Assembly (NCBI RefSeq): GCF_003096595.1 | Contig: NZ_QEKO01000007.1 | Span: 36,128 to 100,127, forward strand | Source of the DNA: Pusillimonas noertemannii | Lineage (GTDB): Bacteria; Pseudomonadota; Gammaproteobacteria; Burkholderiales; Burkholderiaceae_B | Length of the DNA stretch: 64,000 bases | Reading direction: 5' to 3' | Part shown: in pieces, positions 8,108 to 19,335 of the stretch | How the letters are laid out: each line of letters starts with the position of its first letter | How positions within the stretch are numbered: position 1 is the first letter of the stretch | Notes under the pieces: model-generated | Seen by the model: only the letters and a program-made list of their open reading frames with translations | Told to the model about the DNA's origin: nothing | The model's database searches: none | Made by a program: the position numbers and the translations under genes

Positions 8108-10243
8108 ATGTCCCATCCATTATCGGGCCGATCCCCGGCCCGGACAGCCGCCATCCTGGCCTGGGCCGGGTTCCTGACCCTTGGCCACGCGCCGGCCAAC
8201 GCACAAACGGGTTCGGCCCAGCCGGCCGCCAGCGGCACGCTGGCCCCCATCACCGTAGAAGGCGCGGCAGACAATGCCCTGGCACCCGTCGACGGCTACA
8301 TCGCCACCTCGTCGATCAGCGCGTCCAAGACCGACATACCCCTGATCGAAACACCGCAATCGGTCACCGTGATCACGGCCGACCAGATTCGCGACCAGGG
8401 CGCCCAGGGCCTGCAGGATGCGCTGAACTATGCCGCCGGCGTGCGTTCGGACGCCTACGGACTGGATTCCCGTTCCGACAACTTCATGGTGCGCGGGGCG
8501 TCGCCCTCCGTCTACCTGGACGGCCTGCGAACCAATTTCGATTACTACACCAGCACCACGCGCACCGAGCCCTTTACGCTCGAACGCATCGAAGTGCTGC
8601 GCGGGCCCGCCTCCATGCTGTATGGCCAGGGCAGCACGGCCGGTGTCGTCAACATGGTGACCAAGCGCCCGCAGGCCGAGACCTCGCGCGAGGTCGGCAT
8701 TCAATATGGTTCGCACAATCGGCGCTCGATCCAGGCCGACCTGACTGGCGCCATCGATGAAGACGGCAAATGGCTTTATCGCCTAGTTGCGCTGGGACGC
8801 AAGTCGGACACCATGGTCGACCATGTGCCCGACGACCGCCTGGTGTTCGCGCCCTCGATCACCTGGCGGCCGTCCAACCGCACTTCGCTGACGCTGCTGG
8901 CGCTGTGGCAAGACGACAAGTCGGGCTCTACCGCGCAGTTCTTTCCGTGGGAAGGCACGCTGCTCGACAATCCCAACGGACAGATCCCCACAAACACCTT
9001 CATCGGCGACCCCGACTGGGACCGCTATGATTCCAGCCGACGCTCCATCGGCTGGGCGTTCGAGCACCAGCTGAACGACGGCTGGACAATACGCCAGAAT
9101 GCACGCTGGTCGTACAACCACGTGGATTACCGCAGCCTTTATGGAGACTCGTTCTCTCTTCCCGGCGGCTGGGCCGCAGACCCGGTCAACAAGCGTTTGA
9201 TCGGCCGCTATGCCTGGGGCACGGACACCACCGTGCGCATGGCCCAGGCCGACCAGCACGTGCAGGGCAAGTTCGACACCGGCCCCGTCAGCCACAACAT
9301 GCTGATCGGCATGGATTACGTCTATGCCAAGAACGAACAATCCACCGCCTCAGAAGGGCCGGACACCGTGCCGCTGATCGACGCCTTCAACCCGGTGTAT
9401 CCAGCCTACACGCCGCCGGCATTCTTTGGCGACCCCGCCATACGCCAGCGCGACATGGGCTTCTATATCCAGGACCAGATGCGCCTGGATAACTGGATAC
9501 TGGTTGCGGGCTTGCGCCATGACCGCTCTGAGAACACGGTGGACGGCTCGCCCTCGCAGGTCAGTCGCGCCACCAGCAAGCGTTTCGGCCTGATGTACGC
9601 GTTTCCCGTGGGCATCTCGCCCTATGTAAGCTACAGCGAGTCGTTCACCCCCCAGCTGGGCCGCGACTCCAGCGGCGACGCCTTCGTTCCCTTGCGCGGC
9701 AAGCAATGGGAAGCGGGGCTCAAGTATGAATCGCCCGATCGCAACACCCTGGTGAACGCCGCGGTATACACCCTGCGCGAGGAAAACCGGCTTGTATCCG
9801 ACCCCGCCAACCCCATGCAAAGCATCCAGGCCGGCGAAACGCGCACCCGCGGGTTCGAGCTTGAGGTCAAGACAACGGTGGCGCGCCAGCTGGACCTGAT
9901 CGCCAACTACAACTACCTGGACCAGGACGACCAGCTCGAAGGCGAGCCTCGCCACCAGGCCTCGCTGTGGAGCAAGTACCGCTTTGCCATCAACAACACG
10001 CCGGGCTTTTCGGTGGGCGCGGGTGTGCGCTGGGTAAGCGCATTCAGCGACGGCAGCGGCCCGCGTGTGCCCAGCGCGACGCTGGTCGACGCCATGGTGG
10101 CCTACGACACGCCGCAATGGCGCCTGGCGCTCAATGCCAACAACGTCTTCGACAAGACCTATGTGGCCACATGCCTGGAGCGCGGCGATTGCTGGTTCGG
10201 CGCGCGCCGGTCTATTGTGGCCAGCGCAACGTACAAGTTCTGA
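8108..10243 (+). CDS. TonB-dependent siderophore receptor
   Basis: 711-residue outer-membrane receptor. It has a signal peptide (positive N-terminus, hydrophobic AAILAWAGFLTLGHAPANA), then a plug domain beginning around residue 70 (KTDIPLIETPQSVTVITADQ is typical of ferrichrome/hydroxamate-type receptors, with DQGAQGLQDALNYAAGVR and VRGASPSVYLDGLR). A 22-strand barrel follows, ending in the outer-membrane signature aromatic F (VASATYKF). A cysteine pair near the C-terminus (CLERGDC) is common in FhuA/FoxA-like receptors. ATG 8108 follows cggag. It imports a ferric siderophore with TonB-ExbBD energy. The chemical class cannot be fixed from sequence alone; hydroxamate is a guess. Confidence 0.92.
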   Translation: MSHPLSGRSPARTAAILAWAGFLTLGHAPANAQTGSAQPAASGTLAPITVEGAADNALAPVDGYIATSSISASKTDIPLIETPQSVTVITADQIRDQGAQGLQDALNYAAGVRSDAYGLDSRSDNFMVRGASPSVYLDGLRTNFDYYTSTTRTEPFTLERIEVLRGPASMLYGQGSTAGVVNMVTKRPQAETSREVGIQYGSHNRRSIQADLTGAIDEDGKWLYRLVALGRKSDTMVDHVPDDRLVFAPSITWRPSNRTSLTLLALWQDDKSGSTAQFFPWEGTLLDNPNGQIPTNTFIGDPDWDRYDSSRRSIGWAFEHQLNDGWTIRQNARWSYNHVDYRSLYGDSFSLPGGWAADPVNKRLIGRYAWGTDTTVRMAQADQHVQGKFDTGPVSHNMLIGMDYVYAKNEQSTASEGPDTVPLIDAFNPVYPAYTPPAFFGDPAIRQRDMGFYIQDQMRLDNWILVAGLRHDRSENTVDGSPSQVSRATSKRFGLMYAFPVGISPYVSYSESFTPQLGRDSSGDAFVPLRGKQWEAGLKYESPDRNTLVNAAVYTLREENRLVSDPANPMQSIQAGETRTRGFELEVKTTVARQLDLIANYNYLDQDDQLEGEPRHQASLWSKYRFAINNTPGFSVGAGVRWVSAFSDGSGPRVPSATLVDAMVAYDTPQWRLALNANNVFDKTYVATCLERGDCWFGARRSIVASATYKF

Positions 10244-10278
10244 CAGCAGGAAGACGGCCCGGCCACGCAGGGCCGACA

Positions 10279-11130
10279 CTACATATTGCTTTGCTCGGGC
10301 GGCACCGCCGCGGGAAGCCTGGCGGCGCTGCTTGCGTTCTTGCGAAGCTCCATCTGGGCGCCCAGGCCATAACAGGTCATGGAAATCGAGCCCATCGAAT
10401 AGCCCTGCACCAGAAGCTCGGGCTTGCTTGATTCGGCGGCGGCCAGCCCCGCCACATACAGCAATGGAATAAAGTGATCGGGCGTGGGCACGGCCAGGCC
10501 GTAATCGGGATGATCGGCCAAACGAAGCACATCGCCCGGATCGCGCGCAAGCTGTTCAACCGCGGCGTCGTCGAACCGCCGGGCCCAATCGTAAGCCTGG
10601 TCGGGCTGGTCGCGTTGCAGCCGCCGCAGATTATGGACCACATTGCCGCTGCCGATAATCATCACGCCGCGGCTTCTTAGCGCGTCGAGCCTGGCGGCAA
10701 GCTTCAGGTGGTATTCGAGCGCCTGCAGCGCATTGATGGACAGTTGAATCACCGGAATGTCGGCGTCGGGATAAATGTGGGTCAGCACCGACCAGGTGCC
10801 GTGATCCAGCCCCCACTGGTCTTGGTCCAGCCCTACCCAGTTCGGCTTGGCCAGCTCGACGATTTCCTTTGCAAGATCGGGCGCGCCGGGCGCCGGGTAC
10901 TCAAAATCGAAAAGCGGCTTCGGAAAGCCGTAGAAATCGTGGATGGTTCTGGGCCGCGCCATGGCGGTTATCGCCGTTGCGCCGAAATACCAATGGGCCG
11001 AGACGACGAGAAGGGCTTTCGGCCGCGGCAGATGCTGCCCGAATGCCCGCCAGGCATTGGTAAAGTCGTTGCGCTCGAGCGCATTCGTCGGGCTGCCGTG
11101 GCCAATGAAAAGCGCGGGCATCTTGCTCAT
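10279..11130 (-). CDS. ygiD: YgiD-type extradiol dioxygenase (LigB superfamily, 4,5-DOPA dioxygenase-like)
   Basis: 283-residue cytoplasmic metalloenzyme of the class III extradiol dioxygenase (LigB) superfamily. Candidate metal and catalytic histidines are visible: GHGSP (His11), SAHW (His46), LDHGTWS (His110), GSGNVVHNL (His166) and TPDHFIPLLY (His219). E. coli YgiD opens the ring of L-DOPA; the physiological role is unclear. The start at 11130 is fixed by a strong aaggag sequence 7-8 bases upstream; a longer in-frame extension has no family similarity. It is divergent from the acetyltransferase gene and convergent with the TonB receptor gene, with only 35 bases between the stops. Confidence 0.9.
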   Translation of the reverse strand: MSKMPALFIGHGSPTNALERNDFTNAWRAFGQHLPRPKALLVVSAHWYFGATAITAMARPRTIHDFYGFPKPLFDFEYPAPGAPDLAKEIVELAKPNWVGLDQDQWGLDHGTWSVLTHIYPDADIPVIQLSINALQALEYHLKLAARLDALRSRGVMIIGSGNVVHNLRRLQRDQPDQAYDWARRFDDAAVEQLARDPGDVLRLADHPDYGLAVPTPDHFIPLLYVAGLAAAESSKPELLVQGYSMGSISMTCYGLGAQMELRKNASSAARLPAAVPPEQSNM

Positions 11131-11217
11131 GTCATACTCCTTCAAGTACTGCCGGCTGCGATGGCTGCCATTGCCCGGATGCAAAACCACTGTCGCAAGC
11201 TCATCCGCGGAGGGCGT

Positions 11218-11775
11218 ATGAAAACAGCGTATCAGAAAATGGTTGCCGGAGACCTCTACCACCCTACAGACCCGCAGCTGGTGGCGGCGCGCGCACGCGC
11301 ACGAGACCTTTGCTGGGCGCTTAACGCCGCCGGCGAGGCCGAACAGGAAAGGCAGCGGCAAATGCTGTGCGAACTGTTTGCCTCGGGTGGAGACTCCGTA
11401 ATCATGCAGCCGCCCTTCTATTGCGACTACGGCTCGAATATCGAGCTGGGCGAACGCGTGTTCTTCAACTTCAACTGCGTCGTGCTGGACGTCTGTCCGG
11501 TTCAAATCGGCAGCTTCACACTTTTTGGCCCAGCGGTACAGATCTACACCGCCATGCACCCGCTGAACGCCGAACAACGCAGGCAGGCCGAGTACGGCAA
11601 GCCTGTAAAAATAGGCTCTGACGTATGGGTGGGCGGCGGGGCCATTATCCTTCCAGGCGTTCAGATCGGCTCGCGCACCGTCGTCGGCGCGGGCAGCGTG
11701 GTCACGCGCGACATCCCGGAAGGCGTGTTTGCCGCGGGAAACCCCTGCCGGGTGGTGCGCGAGATCACCGAGTGA
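11218..11775 (+). CDS. maa: Maltose O-acetyltransferase-like hexapeptide-repeat acetyltransferase
   Basis: 185-residue sugar O-acetyltransferase of the LacA/Maa/NodL group that transfers acetyl from acetyl-CoA to a sugar hydroxyl. The N-terminal helical 'Mac' region (YQKMVAGDLYHPTDPQL) is followed by left-handed beta-helix hexapeptide repeats (IELGERVFFNFNCVVLD, VKIGSDVWVGGGAIILPGVQIGSRTVVGAGSVVTRDIPEG). The catalytic histidine is probably that of TAMHPL. ATG 11218 follows a cggaggg ribosome-binding site. The length is normal for the family. It is transcribed divergently from the ygiD-like gene; the downstream gene begins 12 bases later. The acceptor sugar is unknown. Confidence 0.9.
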   Translation: MKTAYQKMVAGDLYHPTDPQLVAARARARDLCWALNAAGEAEQERQRQMLCELFASGGDSVIMQPPFYCDYGSNIELGERVFFNFNCVVLDVCPVQIGSFTLFGPAVQIYTAMHPLNAEQRRQAEYGKPVKIGSDVWVGGGAIILPGVQIGSRTVVGAGSVVTRDIPEGVFAAGNPCRVVREITE

Positions 11776-11786
11776 GAAAGACGAGA

Positions 11787-12209
11787 ATGAAACAAAGCAG
11801 CATGCGCAGCTACAACCAGTATTTCCATGTTTACATCTTGTCAACGGAAGACGGCAAGATGATTAAAGTAGGCAAGGCCAACAATACGCAGCGCACTCGG
11901 CATCTGGCACGCATGGGCTACGCTGGATTCAAAGACTGGGTCCACGTAGCCACATTTCCAATGTGCTCTGACCACGCCGCCACGGCTTTGGAAGCCATGC
12001 TTATTTCAAGACTGGCAAGCGCAGAATACCGAGTACCACGCATAAGCTGGGAAAATCAGCTGAATGGCAGAAAGAGCTATGCCGACGAATGCTTTCGTTG
12101 TGACGCATATCGAGCCATCCAGGCAGCGCTAGAACTCAGCCAAGTGTACTTTGAGCACGTTGTCCCGCAAATCAATACTCCGCGATGCGATCTTTCCGGC
12201 GCACCTTGA
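11787..12209 (+). CDS. Orphan GIY-YIG/T5orf172-like small protein
   Basis: 140-residue protein that I assign only by pattern. FHVYILST (residues 13-20) and KVGKANNTQR (27-36) resemble the GIY and YIG strands, Arg36/Arg38 could be the catalytic arginine, and Glu69 in ALEAMLI the metal-binding glutamate of the GIY-YIG nuclease fold, in the arrangement of T5orf172/MUG113 domains. It starts 12 bases after the acetyltransferase stop with a gagaaagacgaga leader. Base composition is visibly lower in GC and codon choice differs from neighbours, suggesting transfer from elsewhere. No partner restriction, phage or transposon gene is next to it. Function is unknown; DNA cleavage is a hypothesis. Confidence 0.65.
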   Translation: MKQSSMRSYNQYFHVYILSTEDGKMIKVGKANNTQRTRHLARMGYAGFKDWVHVATFPMCSDHAATALEAMLISRLASAEYRVPRISWENQLNGRKSYADECFRCDAYRAIQAALELSQVYFEHVVPQINTPRCDLSGAP

Positions 12210-12333
12210 GGGTGGCCTTCTGAAAATAGTGGATCAGAGTCGCTGCCGGCTGGATTACCGGGTAGCCAATAGATGAACCTGGGTTTATAGTGTCTGCCCC
12301 TGTTGTTCCATGCTTCACTCCACGGAGACGCTC

Positions 12334-12927
12334 ATGAACAAGCTCACCCTCACAGCCGCCTGCGCGGCGTTGCTTATCGGCAGCAGCGGCGCCTGGGCCG
12401 CAGAAAAAGAAGGCATTCCCGGTGTGCGCGGCATGGACCACATTGGCTTCACGGTTCCCGACATCGACCAGGGCGTGGATTTCTTCCGCGATGTCATTGG
12501 TTGCAGCGAAGTCATGCGTTTCGGGCCTTTCAGCGACGACAAAGGCACGTTCATGAAAGATCTCGTCAATGTGCATCCGCGGGCCGTCATCAAGCAAATC
12601 GCCATGATGCGCTGCGGCGACGGCTCGAACATCGAACTATTCCAGTACAGCGCCCCCGACCAGAAGACCGACATGCCGCGCAATAGCGACTACGGCGGCT
12701 TTCATCTGGCTTTCTACGTCAAGGACATCAAGGCCGCGGTCGACAAGGCCAGGGCGCTGGGCCTGCAGACATTCCTGGGGCCGTTCGAGCTCAAGGAAGG
12801 CCCGGCCGCCGGCGAATCGATTACCTATGTGCTGACCCCCTGGGGCATGCAGCTGGAACTGATCAGCTATCCCGACGGCATGGCCTATGAAAAAGAGGCA
12901 AAGACCAAGCTTTGGGCGCCGGAGTAA
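12334..12927 (+). CDS. Exported VOC (glyoxalase/dioxygenase) superfamily protein
   Basis: 197-residue protein with an N-terminal signal peptide (KLTLTAACAALLIGSSGAWAA) followed by paired beta-alpha-beta-beta-beta modules: VRGMDHIGFTVPDIDQGVDFFRDVIG and GGFHLAFYVKDIKAAVDKARALG. Possible metal ligands include His in DHIGF, Glu in NIELFQY, His in FHLAFY and Glu in MQLELISY. ATG 12334 is preferred to an in-frame ATG 24 bases upstream because acggag stands correctly before it and it gives a normal signal peptide. Secreted VOC proteins of this type are common in Burkholderiales and of unknown substrate. It is convergent with gyrB and shares a bidirectional terminator with it. Confidence 0.87.
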   Translation: MNKLTLTAACAALLIGSSGAWAAEKEGIPGVRGMDHIGFTVPDIDQGVDFFRDVIGCSEVMRFGPFSDDKGTFMKDLVNVHPRAVIKQIAMMRCGDGSNIELFQYSAPDQKTDMPRNSDYGGFHLAFYVKDIKAAVDKARALGLQTFLGPFELKEGPAAGESITYVLTPWGMQLELISYPDGMAYEKEAKTKLWAPE

Positions 12928-12945
12928 CTGCGCGCCGACATCAAT

Positions 12946-12980
12946 AAAAAGGGCTTGCGGAATATTCCGCGAGCCCTTTC
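12946..12980 (-). terminator. Bidirectional terminator between gyrB and the VOC gene
   Basis: A 13-bp stem with one wobble pair (12948-12960 with 12967-12979, loop aatatt) is flanked by TTTTT on the minus strand and by a short TTTC on the plus strand. It is best read as the gyrB terminator that also serves the convergent VOC gene. Confidence 0.8.
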
Positions 12981-13030
12981 AGCCGTCCGAATTGCTGCGC
13001 GCTCCTGGGCAGCGATAAGATCCTACAACC

Positions 13031-15556
<2,526 letters not shown>

Positions 15557-15576
15557 TCAAAGGGCATCTGCGGAAA

Positions 15577-16686
15577 TCAGATGCGCATTGGCATGACAAC
15601 GTACTTGAACTGGTCGTCGTCGGGGGTGGTGAGGAGCGCCGAGGCGTTCACGTCGGGTTGTACCGACCACCGGACCTTTTCGGTCTTGACGTTTGCCAGG
15701 ACGTCGAGCAGGTAGCTGACGTTGAAACCGACGTCCAGCGGCTCGTGGCTGTAGTCGATGTCGATTTCTTCCAGCGCCTCTTCCTGTTCTGCGTTGGATG
15801 AGGTTATTTTAAGCTGGTTGTCGGAAAGCTGGATGCGGACACCCTTGAGCTTATCGGTGGTAAGAATGGCGGCGCGCTGCAGGCTGCCCTGCAGAATTTC
15901 GCGGTCGACCAGGAAATGCCGCGTGTAATTGGTGGGAATGACACGCGTGAAGTCGGGGAACTTGCCCTCGACGAGCTTGGAGACGAGCTCTACGTCGCCG
16001 AAGCGGAAGCGGATCTGGCCCGGCGCCACGTCGATGCTGACCGGGTCGTCGGTTTCGGCCAGCAGGCGCTGCATTTCAAGAACCGTTTTACGCGGAACGA
16101 TGACGTCGTGCTTGTTTTCGATGCCCTCGACCGCGGTGCCGCTATGGGCCAGGCGGTGGCCGTCGGTGGCCACGGCGCGCACCCAGCCCGGCTCGAACAC
16201 GAACAGCAGGCCGTTCAGGTAATAGCGGATGTCTTGCTGGGCCATCGAGAAATGCACCATGTTGAACAGGTGCTTGAGGGTTTTCTGCGGCAGCGTGAAA
16301 GAGACGTCCCATTTCTCGGGCTGGGCCAGGGTGGGGAATTCGTCGGGCGCCAGGGTTTGCAAGGCAAAGCGGCTTTTGCCCGCCTGCACGGTAAGCTTGC
16401 CCGAGGCAAGCGCCAGCTTGACTTCACCCGAATCGGGCAGGGCGCGCAGAATGTCGAGCAGCTTGCGCGCCGCAACCGTGGTCGATTCGTTGGAATCGCC
16501 CAGGCCGAACTGTGCATGCGTGGTGATCTGGACTTCGAGGTCGGTGGCGATAAAGGCAACTTCCTGGCCCTGCTTGCGCAGCAGGATATTGGCCAGAATG
16601 GGCAACGTATTTCTTCTTTCGACTATTCCCGCCACCGTGGACAACGGTTTCAACAAGGCGTCGCGAGTCGTTTGTACGAGTTGCAT
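15577..16686 (-). CDS. dnaN: DNA polymerase III sliding clamp (beta subunit)
   Basis: 369-residue sliding clamp that encircles DNA and tethers polymerase III and many other proteins. The length and N-terminus (MQLVQTTRDALLKPLSTVAGIVERRNTLPILANILL) are those of proteobacterial DnaN. Three similar domains of about 120 residues are recognisable, with the hydrophobic partner-binding pocket region and the C-terminal YVVMPMRI tail typical of the family. The ATG is 2 bases after the dnaA stop, so the two are translationally linked and share the dnaA promoter. gyrB follows on the same strand. Confidence 0.98.
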   Translation of the reverse strand: MQLVQTTRDALLKPLSTVAGIVERRNTLPILANILLRKQGQEVAFIATDLEVQITTHAQFGLGDSNESTTVAARKLLDILRALPDSGEVKLALASGKLTVQAGKSRFALQTLAPDEFPTLAQPEKWDVSFTLPQKTLKHLFNMVHFSMAQQDIRYYLNGLLFVFEPGWVRAVATDGHRLAHSGTAVEGIENKHDVIVPRKTVLEMQRLLAETDDPVSIDVAPGQIRFRFGDVELVSKLVEGKFPDFTRVIPTNYTRHFLVDREILQGSLQRAAILTTDKLKGVRIQLSDNQLKITSSNAEQEEALEEIDIDYSHEPLDVGFNVSYLLDVLANVKTEKVRWSVQPDVNASALLTTPDDDQFKYVVMPMRI

Positions 16687-16688
16687 GG

Positions 16689-18098
16689 TTATCCTTTTAA
16701 GGTTTGTTCTAGTACGTGTAAAGCGTGATTGAGTTCAGTTTGCTTGGAACGCGCATCGGAAATCTTGCGTACAGCGTGCAGCACGGTGGTGTGGTCGCGG
16801 CCGCCGAACAGGTCGCCGATTTCGGGCAGGCTTTTTTGGGTGAGCTCTTTGGCCAGGTACATGGCGATTTGCCTGGGCAATGCAATATTGGCTGGCCGAC
16901 GTTTCGAATACATGTCGGCAACCTTGATCTTGTAGAAATCGGCCACCGTCTTCTGGATGTTCTCGACCGTGATCTGGCCGTTTGAAACCGAAAGCAGGTC
17001 TTTGAGGGCGTCTTTGCAGACTTCGACGGTAAGCACCTCGCGCCCGTGGAATCGAGCGTAGGCCGATACCTTGCGCAGCGCGCCCTCGAGTTCGCGCACA
17101 TTGCTGCGCAGATGCTTGGCAATGAAGAAGGCCACCTCTTCAGGCATGGTTACGCCCTCGGTTTCGGCCTTGCGCAGCAAAATGGCCACGCGCATTTCGA
17201 GCTCGGGCGGCTCGATGGCCACGGTAAGGCCCGAATCGAAGCGCGAAATGAGGCGGCTGTCGATGTTGGACAGCTCTTTGGGGTAGGTGTCGGAGGTGAT
17301 GATGATTTGCTTGCGCTGCGCCACCATGGCCTCGAAGGCGTAGAAGAATTCTTCCTGGGTGCGATTCTTGCCGGCAAAGAACTGGATGTCGTCGATCAGC
17401 AGCAGGTCGAGCGAATGGTAATACCGCTTGAATTCATCGAACGCCTTGCGCTGGTAGGCCTTGACCACGTCCGACACGTACTGGTCGGCATGCACGTAGC
17501 GAACGCGGGTGCCCTTGCCGCTTTGCAGCAGGGCATTGCCGATGGCATGGATGAGGTGGGTCTTGCCCAGGCCCACGCCGCCATACAGAAACAGCGGGTT
17601 GTACGAGACCCCGGGGTTTTCGGCCACCTGCAGGGCGGCGGCGCGCGCCAGCTGGTTGGCCTTGCCCGTTACGAAGTTGTCGAAGCGCAGTTCGGTGTTA
17701 AGGCGCGAGCGGTCATGGACGACGTCGGCCACGGCGGCGGAAGCAGCCTGTTGCGGCGCAACAGGCTCAGGCGCCTGTGCTTCGGCACCGGCGGCAGCAG
17801 GCACGGCTTGCACGGCAAGCGGCGCAGCCGCCGGACGGGCGCCCACGGCACCCCCCGCGGCCAGTTCGAACGCCACCTGCACGGGACGCTCGTACCATTC
17901 GCTGGCCAGGATTTCAATTTGATGCGAAAAATTCTTGCGTACCCAATCGAGCTTGAATCGATTGGGGGCGGACACACGCAACACCGCCTGCGTTTCGTCG
18001 AACGCAAGCGGGATCAGAGGGCGTATCCATGCACTGATTTGCTGCGGAGGTAGGTCTTGCTCCAGACGCTGAACGCAAGTCTGCCAAAATTCTTTCAT
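16689..18098 (-). CDS. dnaA: Chromosomal replication initiator protein DnaA
   Basis: 469-residue initiator ATPase. Domain I ([20 protein letters not shown] to about residue 80) is followed by a low-complexity Ala/Pro linker (domain II, about 85-130). The AAA+ domain III has Walker [17 protein letters not shown] and Walker [14 protein letters not shown]. The C-terminal helix-turn-helix domain IV carries the DnaA-box recognition signature [23 protein letters not shown] at 18098 is chosen from family similarity; the longer frame adds unrelated residues. A perfect DnaA box lies in its leader, suggesting autoregulation. dnaN follows with a 2-base gap. Confidence 0.98.
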   Translation of the reverse strand: MKEFWQTCVQRLEQDLPPQQISAWIRPLIPLAFDETQAVLRVSAPNRFKLDWVRKNFSHQIEILASEWYERPVQVAFELAAGGAVGARPAAAPLAVQAVPAAAGAEAQAPEPVAPQQAASAAVADVVHDRSRLNTELRFDNFVTGKANQLARAAALQVAENPGVSYNPLFLYGGVGLGKTHLIHAIGNALLQSGKGTRVRYVHADQYVSDVVKAYQRKAFDEFKRYYHSLDLLLIDDIQFFAGKNRTQEEFFYAFEAMVAQRKQIIITSDTYPKELSNIDSRLISRFDSGLTVAIEPPELEMRVAILLRKAETEGVTMPEEVAFFIAKHLRSNVRELEGALRKVSAYARFHGREVLTVEVCKDALKDLLSVSNGQITVENIQKTVADFYKIKVADMYSKRRPANIALPRQIAMYLAKELTQKSLPEIGDLFGGRDHTTVLHAVRKISDARSKQTELNHALHVLEQTLKG

Positions 18099-18144
18099 GT
18101 CCACCACTTGAGTAAACCTCGATTCTACCCTGTTGGAGGCCAAG

Positions 18145-18153
18145 TTATCCACA
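18145..18153 (+). promoter_or_regulatory. Perfect DnaA box in the dnaA leader
   Basis: TTATCCACA on the plus strand, 47 bases upstream of the dnaA start codon and downstream of the predicted dnaA promoter. It is the only perfect box in the dnaA-rpmH gap, so a role in repression of dnaA is more likely than a full origin here. Confidence 0.7.
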
Positions 18154-18255
18154 AGCCGGGACATCTTCGCCACCCCGGCAACCACCTGGATATTTGACTG
18201 AAACCCAATAATCTGTTGAAATAGTGGGCTTATTGCGATTTTTGATTACCCGATC

Positions 18256-18283
18256 TTTATAGAGCAGGGTTTCCAATAAACAA
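18256..18283 (-). promoter_or_regulatory. Candidate sigma-70 promoter for dnaA-dnaN
   Basis: On the minus strand TTGTTT (18278-18283) is followed after 16 nt by TATAAA (18256-18261). Predicted start is near 18249, giving a leader of about 150 nt that includes the DnaA box. Confidence 0.45.
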
Positions 18284-18466
18284 TAAACAACGCGCAATTA
18301 ATAACGCGCAACCTACGCGGGCTAGGCCTTCAGGGCGTAACGCAAGTAAACCTGGTGCCGGCCCAGTTGGGTTTGATCCCATTACGGGTTACCCAGCCGC
18401 TATTTTTCGATTTTCATTGCCTGCCCGCCAAACACCTTGCGCGGCAAGCCTTTTGAGTTCTTACCC

Positions 18467-18601
18467 ATGAAACGCACTTTCCAGCCTTCCGTTACGCGCC
18501 GCAAGCGCACCCATGGTTTTCTCGTTCGCATGAAGACTCGCGGCGGCCGCGCGGTAATCAACGCTCGCCGTGCCAAGGGCCGCAAGCGCCTCGCCGTTTA
18601 A
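18467..18601 (+). CDS. rpmH: 50S ribosomal protein L34
   Basis: 44-residue basic ribosomal protein with the invariant L34 pattern: [18 protein letters not shown], then [24 protein letters not shown]. It is a component of the large ribosomal subunit. It is the first gene of the conserved rpmH-rnpA-yidD-yidC run divergent from dnaA. The gene is too short for ordinary ORF cut-offs but is unambiguous. Confidence 0.97.
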   Translation: MKRTFQPSVTRRKRTHGFLVRMKTRGGRAVINARRAKGRKRLAV

Positions 18602-18641
18602 GCGCCCGCCGGCTTTCCCTGAAAGCCGCGAATGCCAGCTC

Positions 18642-19007
18642 ATGCGTGCCACGCTCAGTCCGGCGGCGCGCCTGCACCGCCCCTCTGAATACGCCGCCGC
18701 CCTGAAAGGCCGGCGCGTTGCCAGAGGGGCGTTGCTTGTGGTGTCGACGCCCCGGGAACAGCCCGGCCAAGAGGCAGAGGCGCGGCTCGGAATGATTATA
18801 GCCAAGCGGTTTGCAGCCAGAGCTGTTACGCGCAATGCCATCAAGCGGGTCATACGCGAGGCCTTTCGCCAGCGGCGCCACGATCTGCCGCAGCGCGATT
18901 TTGTCTTCCGCCTGCACAGCCGGGTAGCGCCCCAATCGCTGACTCAGCTCAAGAAGCAATTGCGCGCCGAGGCCGATGCCCTGCTCGACAAGGTGCGGAC
19001 GCCATGA
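18642..19007 (+). CDS. rnpA: Ribonuclease P protein component
   Basis: 121-residue basic protein that pairs with the RNase P RNA in tRNA 5'-end maturation. The family signature is visible in [31 protein letters not shown], with the R-N-x-x-K-R-x-x-R-E RNA-binding motif near residues 65-75. [21 protein letters not shown] at 18642 is a normal start for the family; an in-frame extension into rpmH was rejected. Its stop overlaps the yidD start (ATGA), as usual. Confidence 0.95.
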   Translation: MRATLSPAARLHRPSEYAAALKGRRVARGALLVVSTPREQPGQEAEARLGMIIAKRFAARAVTRNAIKRVIREAFRQRRHDLPQRDFVFRLHSRVAPQSLTQLKKQLRAEADALLDKVRTP

Positions 19008-19237
19008 TCAAGGCCCTGCTCATCGCGCCCATACGCTTTTACCGGTATTTCATCAGCCCGTGGGTGGGCCACAACTGCCGTTTTACCCCCACATGCTCGG
19101 TCTATACCATTGAAGCCATCGAAACACATGGCGCCCTGAAGGGCCTCTGGCTGGGCATGCGCAGGCTGGGCCGATGCCACCCGTGGTCGCCGGGCGGATG
19201 CGACCCCGTACCGGGCACCGAGCACCGGCATTCCTGA
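19004..19237 (+). CDS. yidD: Membrane protein insertion efficiency factor YidD
   Basis: 77-residue small protein with the diagnostic YidD motifs: [35 protein letters not shown] and [18 protein letters not shown], with conserved cysteines. It assists YidC-dependent insertion of inner-membrane proteins. It is translationally coupled to rnpA by an ATGA overlap and followed by yidC after 98 bases. Confidence 0.96.
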   Translation: MIKALLIAPIRFYRYFISPWVGHNCRFTPTCSVYTIEAIETHGALKGLWLGMRRLGRCHPWSPGGCDPVPGTEHRHS

Positions 19238-19335
19238 ACCACGCCCGCCGGCATCGCGGCAGTCAAGGTTATTTCAGCCGGCCTACGTTAAACTAACGAG
19301 CTTTTGCTTCGCTTGAACCCCAATCTACAGGCGCT

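Larger units (their letters stand above)
18099..18466. other. dnaA-rpmH divergent intergenic region
   Basis: A 368-base gap between divergent dnaA and rpmH. It holds one DnaA box (18145-18153), an AT-rich block (about 18210-18305, with runs such as aataaacaataaacaa) and a candidate minus-strand promoter for dnaA. No clear plus-strand promoter for rpmH could be fixed. Only one box is visible, so although this is a classical oriC position, the evidence for an origin here is weaker than at 30.5-33.9 kb. Confidence 0.5.

Noticed and set aside
10255..10275. Hairpin cggccc/gggccg between the TonB receptor and ygiD-like genes
   Set aside because: Short stem without a T run on either strand; not enough to call a terminator.
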